Shown here in pieces: positions 1-14,959 of a stretch of DNA of 64,000 nt. This stretch comes from Didymella arachidicola (lineage: Eukaryota; Ascomycota; Dothideomycetes; Pleosporales; Didymellaceae), in contig CM049992.1 of assembly GCA_016630955.3 (NCBI GenBank), forward strand, positions 496,001-560,000. Reading direction: 5' to 3'. Position 1 is the stretch's first letter; each line of letters begins with the position of its first letter. The notes under the pieces are model-generated. The model made no database searches and was not told the DNA's origin. It saw only the letters and a list, made by a program, of their open reading frames with translations. The position numbers and the translations under genes were made by a program.

Positions 1-62
1 ACGGACAATGTGGCTATGTGTAGTCAGTCCATCATCATATTATCCGGGTTCACCTTGACTAC

Positions 63-1602
63 CTAGTACTCAAGTGCCTCTTCGAACAACCCTCTCAACT
101 GCTCTCTTTGTTGATCGAGCTCAGTCTCGAGGTGCGGCGCCAGCATCAGCACTCTTTGCTGTGGAATTGTGCCTTCCACCAGACCATCGACATGCTCCTT
201 CCCAAACCCTAGCGCCTTCAAGCCACGAGGTTGGTCACCCAATTTGACAAGAAATTCCGCCAGCGCTTCACCCAAAACCTCACCGGCGCTTTCCCTCTTC
301 ACGTTCGAGATGTCTACACCAAAGGCCTCAGCAGCCGCCAAATGCCTCTCGGGGTTCGATGCGCCTGTGAACTTGAACACCGCCGGTGCAGTGACAGCAA
401 CCGAGACACCATGTGGAATGATGGCGTGGTCGACTTGGTAGCCAGCGTGCTTGTACCCCGGATTCTGGCCTGAGATGGGGTATGACATGCCGTGGCACAA
501 ATGTACACCCGCATTGCCGAATCCTACGCCTGCCAGTGTCGCAGCGAGCAGCATCTGGCTTTGTGCCTCATGGTCTTCAGGATCCTTTACTGCGCGAGGC
601 AGATACTTCACAGTGTCGCGAAGAGCTTGCAGAGAGAAGATGTCGGAGATCGGGTTCGCGCCTTGATAGGCAGGGCGCAGAATTGGGTTCGTGGGGCGCG
701 GAGTGCGCTCGTGGTAAGGAATGGCCGTCCACGATTCGAGGGAATGACAAAGTACATCCAGACCTGAGGAGGCGTGGACTGCGCTGGGCATGGTGCGTGT
801 ATTGATGGGATCGACTATGCCGAGTGTGGGCTTCAGATTGCGGTGTGCAATGCCGGTCTTTGCACGCTTCGACACCAGGTCGAAGATAGCGGTACCAGTC
901 GTCTCAGAACCTGTTCCTGCTGTTGTCGGTACGGCGACAAGAGGGAAGAGCTTTCCGGGAATGGGTAGGCCCTTGCCAAGAGGTGCATTGACGAAGTCAA
1001 GGAAGTCGGCCTCTGAGGTCTGTTAGCACGCTCGACGTATTTCCCAAGGTGGGGAGAGGCATACCAGGAAATGTGGTGTACAAATTCATCAACTTCGCAG
1101 TATCGATCACACTACCGCCGCCCACCGCCAGGAACGCGTCTGGCTTCCAAGGCTTTGCGAAGTCGATCGCCTCCTTGATGCTGCTATCCTTTGGCTCCAC
1201 TCTGACCTTGTCGTAGATCTCGAAGGTCACGCCCTCCCTTGACAGCCCTTCAACAACCTGCTTCATGGCGTCCAGCTTGCGAACATTCTGATCTGTGACA
1301 ACCATCACGCGCTTCGACCCCATGTTCTTGAAGTCCATACCAACTTCTTTCGTACACCCGGGACCGAAGCGTATACTCGATGCTGCCATCTCGAAGGCAT
1401 ATTCTTTCTGCTGAGAGAGATCGACGGGCGTTGCGAGGTGTCGGCGTGCCTGGTGGATTGTGGACGGTGTCTGATTGTGGTAGTTCGGGTTGGCGTGGCA
1501 GGGACATGATGAAGGATGTGTGAACTGAACGGTTCGAAGAAGGTTCACTGCTCGTGCGGCGCGGGAGGGCGCAATGCGGACGGCGGTTGAGATCGTCATC
1601 AT
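63..1602 (-). CDS. Hydroxyacid-oxoacid transhydrogenase, mitochondrial (iron-containing alcohol dehydrogenase family)
   Basis: Exons 1602-1065 and 1012-63, with a 52-bp intron (1064-1013) that has GTATGC, a GCTAAC branch site and CAG. The product is 495 aa. The ADHFE1/HOT family couples oxidation of 4-hydroxybutyrate to reduction of 2-oxoglutarate in mitochondria. The N-terminus chosen here (MMTISTAVRIAPSRAARAVN) is Arg/Ala/Ser-rich without acidic residues, as in a mitochondrial presequence; the reading frame stays open upstream, so an earlier start cannot be excluded. Visible family signatures are VAVGGGSVIDTAK near residue 170 (nucleotide site), AGTGSETTGTAIFDL after the intron, and the His-rich metal region GVHLCHGMSYPISG followed by DHAIIPHG. 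Length matches the family. Gene identity is confident; the exact substrate is family knowledge only. Confidence 0.9.
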
Positions 1603-3006
1603 GAGCTGATCGAGCTGGACGATCTGGGGGATGCTTTGAAATTGAGTTACGCAGGAGCTCAGTAGAGATTGAAACGGTTCCGGGAGTGCCTGAAGAATCA
1701 ATTATATCAGAACTTCAAGGAGTGTGAGGTTCATCTTCCGGAAAGATGTGCGGAGGAGCGCAGGGAGCACCACTGTGCTATGATGCGGAGAGGCGACCTC
1801 GGCTCAACTGACAGACGACGCTATTCCCAGTGAGGTATGCCGACTTGTGGGGAAAGCTCCGAACTTCGTTGAAAACACCAATTTGCCATCACAAGCGATC
1901 ATGATCGTTATAGCAAAGAAGACGCATACATACGCAGTCGAGTTAAATACCCTTGCCTGCTCTAAGTGCGCGACAGCTCATCTGTTCATCTCCTCAATGT
2001 CCCCTATCTTGCTCCACACTGCGCCTCCGTCTTTCGTCACAGCTCATCCACCTGCAACCTCCGCAATATCCGCAATATGCAGTGCATTGCATCTTCATTG
2101 GACGATCGATCCGCTGTTCCCGTAGATGAGTGCGGAACAATACATCTTATCACCATCAACTCATCCATGTCGGACGCACTTAAGCGATGAATTACAAGCC
2201 GATCGACGTGCTTCCAAGATTCCCTCGTATTGATTTCTCCGATGATCCGATGTACAAGCGCACTCGTTCGTGCATTGTTCCTTTTGCCAGTTGCAGTTGC
2301 CACTCGCCAAGCTCGCCAACGTGTCCTGATCATCCTGGGCTGAGTACAGCCCTAGGCATGGTGTTCAGCTATCTACAGGATGTACCTACGCATCATGCCT
2401 TACCAGGAACCTGACATCTGAGTCAGTGCACGGCCACAGCTAGCAGAAGAGGGCCTGAAGTTTGTCATTGAGTCCTCTAACTTTACTCATAACTGGTCTG
2501 ATACCTCATTGTATCCTATATCTACCACAGTCACTTAGCGCGGCGTTACGAGTTCGTCGCGCGACACCTGCTTGACTAAGGAGTATATTTGAATGCCCAA
2601 GCTCTGCTCACTAGGTTTAAGTATAAGTCGGACTCTCGGTTTCGGAACGACCAGCGGGATGATAACGACAGCGAGAGATGGATATGTTAGACTACTTGTC
2701 CAGTTCATCGTGCCTTGGATATACTAGCGAGCTATCCTTTAACTCCCTCACTCCCAAACCTTTCCCTGAACACGAAACAAACTTTCATAAAACACCGGGT
2801 CGCTAAACCCTCGATAAGACCTTATCGCGCAGCTCTACCCCACATCACGCAAATACCACCAACAAGCTTACACCGACATTCCCAACTCGACCAAATCTGC
2901 ACCCAACGCACGTGCACCACGCACCTCCCTCCCATCCCCTCCCAAAGCCAACCCATTTGACCAAATTCTCCTCACCACCACTACCACCACCACCACCACC
3001 GCAAAA
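1603..3006. other. Intergenic region, no gene seen
   Basis: About 1.4 kb between the divergently transcribed dehydrogenase and cupin genes. Only short overlapping ORFs without recognisable motifs occur, so it presumably carries both promoters. The last part before the cupin start is extremely C/A-rich on the + strand and ends in a CCA-type microsatellite. Confidence 0.6.
2971..3000 (+). repeat. CAC/CCA trinucleotide microsatellite in 5' leader of the cupin gene
   Basis: About ten near-perfect CAC units stand directly upstream of the cupin start codon at 3007, so they probably lie in its 5' UTR. Confidence 0.8.
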
Positions 3007-3727
3007 ATGTCTTCATCCATAACCCCCAACCAGCCCCCCCTCTCCCCCCCCTTCGAACCCCACACCATCCCCCACGAAACAATCTCAACCCAAACCCTCA
3101 TCGACACCCTGCACCTAACAAAACACCCCGAAGGCGGCTACTTTACAGAACTCGACCGCGACCCCCTTACAATCCCGAACCCGTTCCCCCCTCACCCGCA
3201 CCCCACGGCCTCCACCCCCTTCTCAGGCGATAATTCAATCCGCAACGCGTCGACATCCATTTTGTACCTCCTCACGCCGCACTCGCCGCAGGGGCATTTC
3301 CACCGCAATGCGGGGCGGACGGTGCATACGCTTATCCAGGGACGGGGGCGGTATGTGATCATTCATGACGATGAGGGTGAGGGGGAGAAGAAGAGGGTTG
3401 AGAGTTTTGTGGTGGGGAGGGATGTTGAGCGGGGGGAGAGGGTGGTGTGGGTTGTGGAGGGGGGGAAGTGGAAGGCTAGTTTTTTGGAGGTGGAGGAGGG
3501 GGTTGATGAGTGGGAGGCGAGGTTGTTGATTAGCGAGGTGAGTTTTGTTTGTTCGTTTTTTTTTATTGTTGGGGAGGGGTGGGCTAATGCTAATGAATGG
3601 GGGTTGTCAGACTGTTGTGCCTGGGTTTGAGTATGTGGATCATGATTTTTTGAAGGGGGAGGTGTTTGAGAGGATTTTGGAGAAGGAGCAGGCGGATGAG
3701 TTGAGGTGGCTGGTTAGGAAGGAGTGA
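3007..3727 (+). CDS. DUF985 / cupin_5 family protein (yeast Yml079w-like)
   Basis: Exons 3007-3537 and 3611-3727. The intron has donor GTGAGT and acceptor TCAG, giving 215 aa. The family has a double-stranded beta-helix cupin fold; its biochemical role is not well established. Signatures visible are LTKHPEGGYFTE near the N-terminus, the cupin core HFHRNAGRTVHTLIQG around residues 97-113, and TVVPGFEYVDHDF after the splice, which is the usual C-terminal strand motif. The start has a good context (AAAAATGTC). Base composition is odd: the first 280 bases of the coding strand are C-rich and the remainder G-rich (see findings). A 16-T run at 3729-3744 immediately follows the stop region. Confidence 0.88.
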
Positions 3728-4239
3728 GTTTTTTTTTTTTTTTTGGGTTGGAGTGGATGGATGGAGGTGGTAACGCTATGAAATTGGGAGGCGTGATTAG
3801 CTTTTCAATGTTGATAAACACGGAATGCGGTCATGGATCAGACTCTTCATACTGCAGCCTCGGCCATGTGCTATACCGAACTGGACGCGGTGGGGACCCT
3901 GTACTACATTCGTATGCAGGTGCACTAAGCTAATCCCGCACCTTCCCACCACCATGCCCATTCCTCCCGTACACGCATCCTACATCAAGGCTACATATCA
4001 CGTATCCCAATATCCTCTATACATCCGTATGCGCCCGCAGCATCCCTACTATACTCGTGGTACAAGAAGCAGAAGTAGATCTCGGTGTAATAAAGATTAG
4101 CGCACCAAATAGAAGGGCAGCGATATAATACAGGAAGGGGAAGTGTGCGACGGAACGTCCATGCTATCTGCTCCGCTGAGGATGTAGGATGATGCTCAGC
4201 AATTGTGCTAGTGGGGTGGTAATGTCCTGCTTCAGGTGT

Positions 4240-7463
<3,224 letters not shown>

Positions 7464-8285
7464 TTTGGATGCAAAGAATGCGGAGATGCGCTCCGACTGC
7501 CACGGGGGTGGCCTGGGGGGGAGCTGCGCGCGCACAGCGAGGGCATCAGCGAGCGAGCGGACGGGGCGAGGCGGTGGGCGGTGGGCGGTGGGCGGTGGGT
7601 GTGCTCTTAGGCGGCGTGCAGGCGGTGGGTGAGCAGCAATCCGGTAGGGGGCACCATTGCTGGCGGTGCAGAGGCAGCAGAGGCAGCAGTGCAGAGCAGT
7701 GCAGAGCAGAGGATGCGTGCAGAGGATGCGTGAGCGCAACACTGACACTGTGCGGTGGCCCTGAGCCCTGAGCCCTCATGTCCAAAGGCCCCAGCGCCCT
7801 CTACCTAGGCCAGAATGGTGGCCGCCCCGGCAGCGCCTAACCTCGACTACACAGCTGTGACAGCACCCACCGCTGCCATCAGCCCTCGCTGCACGCTGCA
7901 CTGCTGGGTCCACCATGGAGCCGTGAGAAACTGCTGGCTGCGTTGTAAAGCACGCAGCGTGTGCTCGCTCATCACAAACCCAACTCTGTCTCTCGGCCAT
8001 GTGCTGCCTCTCCACGCGTGGCCTGCAAACTGATGCATGCCTTGAGCGCCACCTATCCCACCGTCAAGTTCAATGTGGGTAGCCGTAGCGCTGGCGCACC
8101 CCTGCAGCCCGACTACTTGCTCGTGCCCTTCAGGAGCACGTCGTACAAACAGTGCATCACCACCGTGTTCGTTCTCGCACGCCAACGAGGAGTGCATTAT
8201 GGATTATCTACTACCGGCTGCACGTTTTTACAATAGACGTCATCATACCCACGGTCGTCATCACAACGAGTCATCACGAGGGTCG
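7464..8285. other. Zds1 upstream region with a cluster of short tandem duplications
   Basis: About 820 bp between the Zds1 start and the Gem1 stop. It contains four GCGGTGG heptamers (7571-7598), imperfect duplications GAGGCAGCA and TGCAGAGCAG plus a duplicated AGGATGCGTG (about 7668-7733), and CTGAGCC twice (about 7760-7775). No coding gene is recognised. Confidence 0.7.
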
Positions 8286-10318
8286 TCATGAGGACGCGCT
8301 GTTTCTCTTCCAGATGAACACCGCCGACGCAACCACGCACGTAGCAGCCCCCAGCGCCAAATACAGGTTCATGTTATCGTACCCACCATCATCCTCGTTC
8401 TTCGGAAACGCTGTCGACGGATGCGTCGCACACTCAGCCAGCTGCTCGGCGTCAGCTCGCAAACATGACCTGGGGTGCACGTCCCGACTTACGTGAACAA
8501 AGAGCTCCGATATGCTGCTCCACGTCGCACTGACATGCAGGGGCGGAGGCATGCGCAACGCGCTCGTGTACTCGTCAGGCTGCAGCTCGCATCGCTGCAT
8601 CGTCTTGTCTTCGTCGGCCTTGAGCGCTGTGTAGACTGCAGGCAGCGCGTCCAGGTGAGGGTATTTCTTCCGTAGCTCGACAATGTGCGCAAAACTGTCG
8701 GGGTCAGACGAGTCGTATGTGTAGCACAGCAAGTCACAAGCGTCGAGCTTGGCTTGGTTTTCGAGGATCGCAGGCTCCAGCTCGCCGAGTTCTTCGAGGA
8801 TGAGGTAGCATTGCTTGCCGCCTTTGAGCTCGACACTGTTGACTGCTGACCGAGGTTTGATCGTAGGGTGATATGTCTGCGTAAACGGTCGCTGCAAGAA
8901 CGACGATAACAATGCACTCTTTCCACTGCCGCTTGAACCCAGCACGTAGCACAAGAAGACATTGCGCTCTACTCGTGCTGGCCTGTTCCTCCTCTTCCTG
9001 GCTTTTGTTTGCTTCAAAGCGCTTGTTGTGCCAGTGCGGTCGTTGCTTTCAAATCCGAGGTATGCTAGATATTCAAGTGTCGTCTTTGGCTCCTCGAAAG
9101 TAGTCATGCTCCACTGCGCAAGCCATCCCTGTAATGTGATGTGGCCAGCGTCGTTGCGCACCGTACACGATGGAAATGCCGAATCAATCCACGACGTAGG
9201 TATCCCGGGCGTGGTCGCAAATAGATTTGCGAGCTCGCGATCATTGAGTCCACCGTCGTTGTCTTTGTCGAACTTCAAGAACAGGTCGACGAAGAATCGA
9301 TACCCAGCTGGACTAAGCTCCGCCGACGAGAACTGCGCAACCTCGAACTTGGGCCTTAAGTATGCATCTTGCAGACTGAGGCTATCAGTGTAGTGGAACT
9401 TCCGCAAGATGATCCAGATGGTCTCGTGGCGGCCTTTTTCTGCAAAAATCTTGTTCAGTAACAAGAAGCCTTTTTCGTCCATGCCATTCTCTCCGGTAGC
9501 CCCAGGTGCAAACCGCTCCATGGACTTCTTGATGTTCGCCAGGTCATCCTCGCCCAGTGGCTTCTCGAAGCACTTGATCTGGAAGTCGTGTATTTCCTGA
9601 TCGTTCCAGTACCCGTCCTTGTCGGTGTCGCAGAGGTGGAACACTCTTTGCAGCGCCGAGACAGCTGCAGGCTTGAGTGCGTTCTCTTTCGAATCGTACA
9701 GCGGCGCTATTGGGTGTGTGACGGCCTTCTGGCAGAGGAAGAAGACCTCGTTGATGTTGGCATGGTCTTTTGCACTTGTCCGTATGCATGAGTCAATCTC
9801 CTTGAACTCGTTCATCACGGGCAGCATCTCCTCTGCCACCACCTGCGATGTCGTCCCATTGGAAGCCAGGTCGGCCTTGTTCGCACACAGCACGACCGGC
9901 ACGTTCACGCCCAGCGAGCGGAAGTACGGCATCCAGAACAGCGCGACCCTCTCGTAGCTGTAGTGGTCCGAGTACACCAGCAGTATGACATTCGATTTGC
10001 GCAGCTCCTTCCGCAGAGCATGGCGTTCGTGGGGCAGGGCAGAGGTGTCGACGATGGTGGTGGTGACATTGTCGGGCGTCCCGAGCGTAGGCGGCAGCGT
10101 CACTTGGGGAAGCACGGGCTGGATTTTGGCGGTGACGAAGACATCCTTGACGAGCGAGGTGATGATGGAGCTCTTGCCGACCCCCTCGTCACCGCAGACA
10201 CAGATTCGGACTGGATTGCCGCATTAGTCCGTGGTCGCAAGCAAGCAACCAGCATCAACCAGCATCAACCCACGTCCCAGCTTGGTTCGGGTAGGGAGCT
10301 CCACATACCGGTAGCCAT
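8286..10318 (-). CDS. gem1: Mitochondrial Rho GTPase Gem1/Miro
   Basis: Exons 10318-10309, 10210-8493 and 8441-8286, giving 627 aa. It is a tail-anchored outer-mitochondrial-membrane GTPase that regulates mitochondrial morphology, inheritance and, in yeast, ER contact sites. The order is GTPase 1 (CGDEGVGKSS near residue 10), EF-hand 1 (DTDKDGYWNDQE near 196), EF-hand 2 (DKDNDGGLNDRE near 318), GTPase 2 (GSSGSGKSALL near 431), then a single C-terminal membrane anchor (LYLALGAATCVVASAVFIW) with a basic end. The first coding exon is 10 bases. The second intron (8492-8442, GTAAGT..GCTGAC..CAG) is 51 bp, in frame and stop-free, so an unspliced reading adds 17 spurious residues. The gene is divergent from creC. 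Confidence 0.93.
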
Positions 10319-10910
10319 TTCTCAGCATGTTCACTGCTCACTGCATGTCTAGTGGTCGTGCGAAAAGGGAAAATATAGAAAGGCGCCGAATATCGTGCTC
10401 CAAGCGAAGTCTGATAGATGATGCAGGTACGCTGTGAAACTGCGCTCGGTGAAGCTTTGGGCAATGATTCGACCACCAGCTGCGCTCCGAGCGCGTCCAC
10501 GTGTCTTGGCCGATCACAACCTTAAGCTCCCCGCATTGCGCCAGGCGCCTGGACCGGTGAATGGGGGTGACAAGCTTCGCCGTTGCTAAGACGCAGCCTT
10601 GCCGCAGCTGCGATCGACCCATTGACTGCCTCCACGCAGATGTGAGCAGAGCAGCGTAGAAAGTCGCGCACGGCCAACGCGCCCAAGCATCCAACGCAAG
10701 CCACATCCAAAAGCGATGCTAGGCCGTTCCTTCTCCGCATTCTCCACGCTTCGGTCGTCTGCGCCGCGACTCAATCGTCCGTCCGGTCCTGGCAGCGCAC
10801 ACGGGGCCTCACATCCCAACATATACATAATCGCCCCACCCGTCCGGTCATGCCTGTGTCTGCGCGCGCTGTATAGTGATTAACTAATAGCACCTTGCAC
10901 CGCAGCAGCC
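10319..10910. promoter_or_regulatory. Divergent promoter region gem1 / creC
   Basis: Nearly 600 bp separate the two start codons, which face away from each other. Small ORFs inside have no recognisable product. An ACATATACATAA stretch at about 10820 is TATA-like on the creC side. I see no recognisable operator. Confidence 0.5.
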
Positions 10911-13231
10911 ATGTTGTAAGTAGGCCCAGGCCCGCCCACCAATCGCGGCCCCTTTGCTACCATGCCACCTCCTGCACGCTCGACGCTGGACTGACCGCCT
11001 CTCGCAGCGTGCTCCCTCCGCCGCCGAGGTATCCTGTTGGCGGATATCCCGGCGCGCCGCCAGGCCAGCTTATCGAGACCAACAACAGCATCGCCCACCC
11101 GACGGGGCCCAAGTACCAATTGGTCGTGGGAGAGGGTATGTAACGGCCGCGCTTGTGCGCAGGGCGCGCGCTGCACGTTGAGCTGACACTCGCCATGATA
11201 GGCACCTATGTACTCCGCGACGACCTGCATCTAGCCACCCCGCCGCCGCACCCCTCCGAAGCACCCGTCCTCAATCCGAATCCGCTTGCAACGAACGTAA
11301 CCCCGCCCACACAGGGCACCAAGCTGTCCCTCGTTGCCCTTGCGCCGCGCCGGCAGTCTTCGACTCTGCTCCAGAGACTCGACACGAAGAACAGCACGCG
11401 CTCGCAGGTCCCGCCCATCGCCGAACACGAAGGCAGCCACACGAGCGAGACCGACTCGCAGGGTGTCAATGGCTTCACTTCAGCGCCACTGGACGGTCTG
11501 CGGACGCCAGTGTTCGGCGCCGACAACGCAGCCCTGCTGGTCGTGAACGGCAAGGTCTCCAAGGATCCCAGCAAGAGAAACAAGCCCAAGAATAACATCG
11601 TGAAGAGCAACTCGTCTTTTGTGTCCAGAGTCATCCCTCACGAAGCTCTGACAAAGCGCCTCCAAGAACACAACGTCAATGGCCTCTATGCTTTCGCCAA
11701 CATCAACCGCGCTCTGCAATGGCTGGACCTGACATCACCGACCAAGGAGGAACACCTGACCAAGATCCTGTTCACAAAGGCACATGCATTATGTCACGAC
11801 ATCAACCAGGTCACAAAAGGGCCAAACCACCTCGACATTGTTATGGGCTTTTCGACAGGCGACATCATCTGGTACGAGCCCATGTCGCAAAAGTACTCTC
11901 GTCTGAACAAGAACGGCATCATCAACCCAACAGCAGTGTCCGACATCCGCTGGATCCCAAATAGTGAGACGTTGTTCATGGCGGCGCATATGGATGGCAG
12001 TCTCATCGTTTATGACAAGGAGAAAGAAGATGTGGCTTTCGTCCCTGAAGACCAGACACCTGACGAGGGCATGTCCGATATGGAGCGCAAGACTAGGCTG
12101 ACAGTGAAGAAGTCTGTCCAGTCGAAGAACCAAAAGGCGAATCCAGTCTCGTACTGGCAGGTGTCCAGTTCGAAGATTAACGCCTTTGAGTTTTCACCAG
12201 ATCGACGTCATTTTGCGGTTGTCTCGGAGGATGGATCATTCAGGATCATCGATTTCCTACGAGAAAAGCTGCTGCACCATTACATGAGCTACTATGGCGG
12301 TATGATGTGCGTGTGCTGGTCTCCTGACGGGAGATACGTGGTTACCGGAGGACAAGACGACCTTGTCTCAATTTGGTCGCTTGAGGACCGCATGCTGGTA
12401 GCGCGCTGTCAAGGACACAACTCCTGGGTCACAGGCGTACAATTCGATCCGTGGAGATGTGACGAGCGCAGCTACCGGATAGGCAGCGTCGGAGAGGACA
12501 CCCGGTTATTGTTGTGGGACTTTAGTGTAGGAATGCTGCATCGACCACGAGCTGCTTCGTTACGGCCACGGAACAGCATGGTGTCGGCGAGCATCCAGCG
12601 CACAAGGACGGAAAGCTCAGCCGGTCGCATGCGGTCGAACTCTAATCTGACATCAGGGAGCGCACTTGATGACGAAGAGGTGGTGCATCCCGTCGAGCCC
12701 CGCGCACGCACCGCGATGCTGCCTCCGGTGTTGGTGAGTCGATGAATTAGAACAACGTCACCCAGGACTAGTGCTAACAGCCTATGCAGGCCAAGTCAGT
12801 CGACGAACACCCTCTCACATGGTTGGCCTTCGAGGAGGATTGCATAATAACATCGTGCAAGAACGGTACGTCTGCTTTTCGTCAATCGCCGCTCATCATC
12901 TCGACATTCTGAAATTTTCTCTCCCAACCTCTCGAGCACGTTGCTGTCTTGTAATTACGCGATAAGCTTGTTCGCCGCAGCCATCGCGCTAGGGCAGGAA
13001 CACCCGCCGTCGTGCAGGACCCGCTCGCCGCGGGCGCTGTGTTTCTGTTGGGAGCTGCAAAACTTCATACGAACTGATAAGGATCCTTGATGTGAATCAG
13101 AGACAGGACTGTGCTGACGAGAATGTTTCGCAGGACACATCAGGACTTGGGACCGACCAAAGGAGGGCTCGTCGACGGACGACAGCTTGAGAGCGCGCTC
13201 GCAGACGGCTTCAAGCGGCGGCATTTCATAG
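10911..13231 (+). CDS. creC: Catabolite repression WD40 protein CreC
   Basis: Exons 10911-10915, 11008-11135, 11202-12733, 12790-12865 and 13134-13231, giving 612 aa. In Aspergillus CreC partners the deubiquitinase CreB in carbon catabolite repression; it is related to WDR20/Dmr-N9. The Pro-rich N-terminus (MFVLPPPPRYPVGGYPG) spans the first intron. WD repeats are visible in the second half, for example FSPDRRHFAVVSEDGSFRI near 375 and CWSPDGRYVVTGGQDDLVSI near 420. The C-terminal conserved stretch (TWLAFEEDCIITSCKNG, then HIRTWDRPKEG) is assembled across introns 3 and 4, which supports those joins. Intron 4 is long for this window (268 bp). The first coding exon is just ATGTT. Its neighbour on the same strand is creD. 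Confidence 0.92.
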
Positions 13232-14959
13232 ACATGCAAATTGTGCAGGGGAGCGTCCCTCATTGGCGGACCTGTGGCGACGTTGGAGCGCTACGATGAG
13301 GCTCTGCGAGCACCTGCGTGCCTTTTCGCAGGGTTGCCCGTTTAAACTTCTTTCCCGGGAAGGCCCGAGTTTCACGTTCTGGAACCGCACGTCTCCCACA
13401 ACCAAGATTCACAGCGCCACATGCGTCGCGCATGCGCTCAGGCGTCATGGCCGCAGGGGCATTGGCACATGCGCACACTGCATGCGCATGCTGTGCATCG
13501 CGCTTATCTCTATCTCTCACAATCACATGGCATCAAACATCATCAAAGCCTGATGCTCGACTGATCTTTCGATGACTGTGTTACAGCGTGCCTCTCGGCG
13601 AGAAGCCCGATGGCTGTGTTATGTGATTGCGCCATCCTCTTGGGCACCGCAGTGGATACCTTTTCCACTGCGGCGTTCCGCTGCCGTGCGTGATGTGAGG
13701 TGAGGCTGGGCTGACACCAGCGTGTCGCACGTCGATCAGTGCGGCTCCTTGCCCGGACAAGCGAGAGATTATCTGTACCGCGGCCGTAGAGACGTTGAGC
13801 GTGGATATCGTGAATGTACAGCGGCGGATACAAATGCAGATTGTGAAGACGCATGTTTCACTACATTTAACAAAGGACTGCCGTCACAAGCGATGCTCAC
13901 CGTGCCTTAGATAGCATGTGAACCAGAGACAGATGGTGCGATCTGGAACATTTCTTGACGCCTTGCTCTGCTGAGGCATGATAACGATACGGATGACTGT
14001 GTGCGGCCGATGAATATGCACTAAGGAAGGCTGAGGCCAATCTCCTTGATTCGTGTTCTGTTGCAGAAAGTAGTCGGATACCTAGATCCACCATTACCGG
14101 AGCATCGTAGAACTACCTATGGTGTTGAACGGTCTAGCAGAAGGCTGTCTGCGCAGGCAGTGTTGAGCATCGAGTACTGACTGACTCCTGAGTACCTCGA
14201 TGCTCAGCACGTCTCAGTTGTCATGAGCGTCAAGAAGCTCCAAGCCCAAACAACAGCTCGGCGAACCGCAGCACGGCGCGACGTCTCATGCTCAGTAGTG
14301 GCCGCGCTGGCTTTCCCTGTCTCACTCAGCAGCACCGCAGCAAGCATGTGTCAGGCATCACGCCGTTCGCGGGAGGCTATCGGTCCACCTTCTTTTCGGT
14401 GGATCCGGCGCGCCAGAAAGAAAAATCAAGATCCCAGCTCAAGCAAGACGCGCAGAGCGCAGATTGCAGACGGCGCTAGCGAAGACAATGATGCGAGCAA
14501 CGGTACCCACTCTGGTAGTCTACCCTGCGCAGTGGATCACGGTGCGCTGAGAGAGGTCGCGCAGGGGTGGTGGTGAGGCCCATGCAGGCCGCCCTTGCCC
14601 GCAGCGGCGGCGAGCATCCCACGCTGGTTGCTGTATATGTAGAATAAGTCAGCTCAGACGCGGCTGGTGCTCATTTTCCGGTCGATCGCCATCACGAGGC
14701 GTTGCTGCTTGGTTGTTTAGAAACCCGCCCGAATCGCACGCAAGAAGCAAACGCTCAGTCACCACTCACTACCACCATCGATCGCCGAGTACCATACCAG
14801 TCAATTCTTACGCCAGCTCGCTCGTTGCGCCAGGTATCTTACCTGCAGAAGTTGGAATAATCCTCTGCGCATATTCATTGCAACCACTCAGACCTGGAGA
14901 GGCGAGTGTTATGAGATTGGAGTCGTTGTGATTTCCCGGTTCTTGTCCCTCGTTACATC
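13232..14959. other. creC-creD intergenic region with a hairpin
   Basis: About 1.7 kb without a recognisable gene. The ORFs at 13263-13553 and 14223-14576 have no family features and overlap others on both strands. A strong inverted repeat is at 14164-14206. The region presumably contains the creC 3' UTR and creD promoter. Confidence 0.6.
14164..14206. repeat. Inverted repeat / potential hairpin
   Basis: The left arm TGAGCATCGAGTACT (14164-14178) pairs with AGTACCTCGATGCTCA (14191-14206) with a single bulged base and a 12-base loop. It lies about 750 bp upstream of creD. Function is unknown. Confidence 0.8.

Noticed and set aside
997..1701. N-terminal extension of the dehydrogenase to 1701
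   Set aside because: The internal MMTISTAVRIAPSR start gives a better mitochondrial presequence; the extra 33 residues contain acidic residues and have no support.
14223..14576. 117-codon ORF between creC and creD
   Set aside because: Arg/Ser/Ala-rich composition typical of random reading in GC-rich DNA, overlapped by another frame, no motif.
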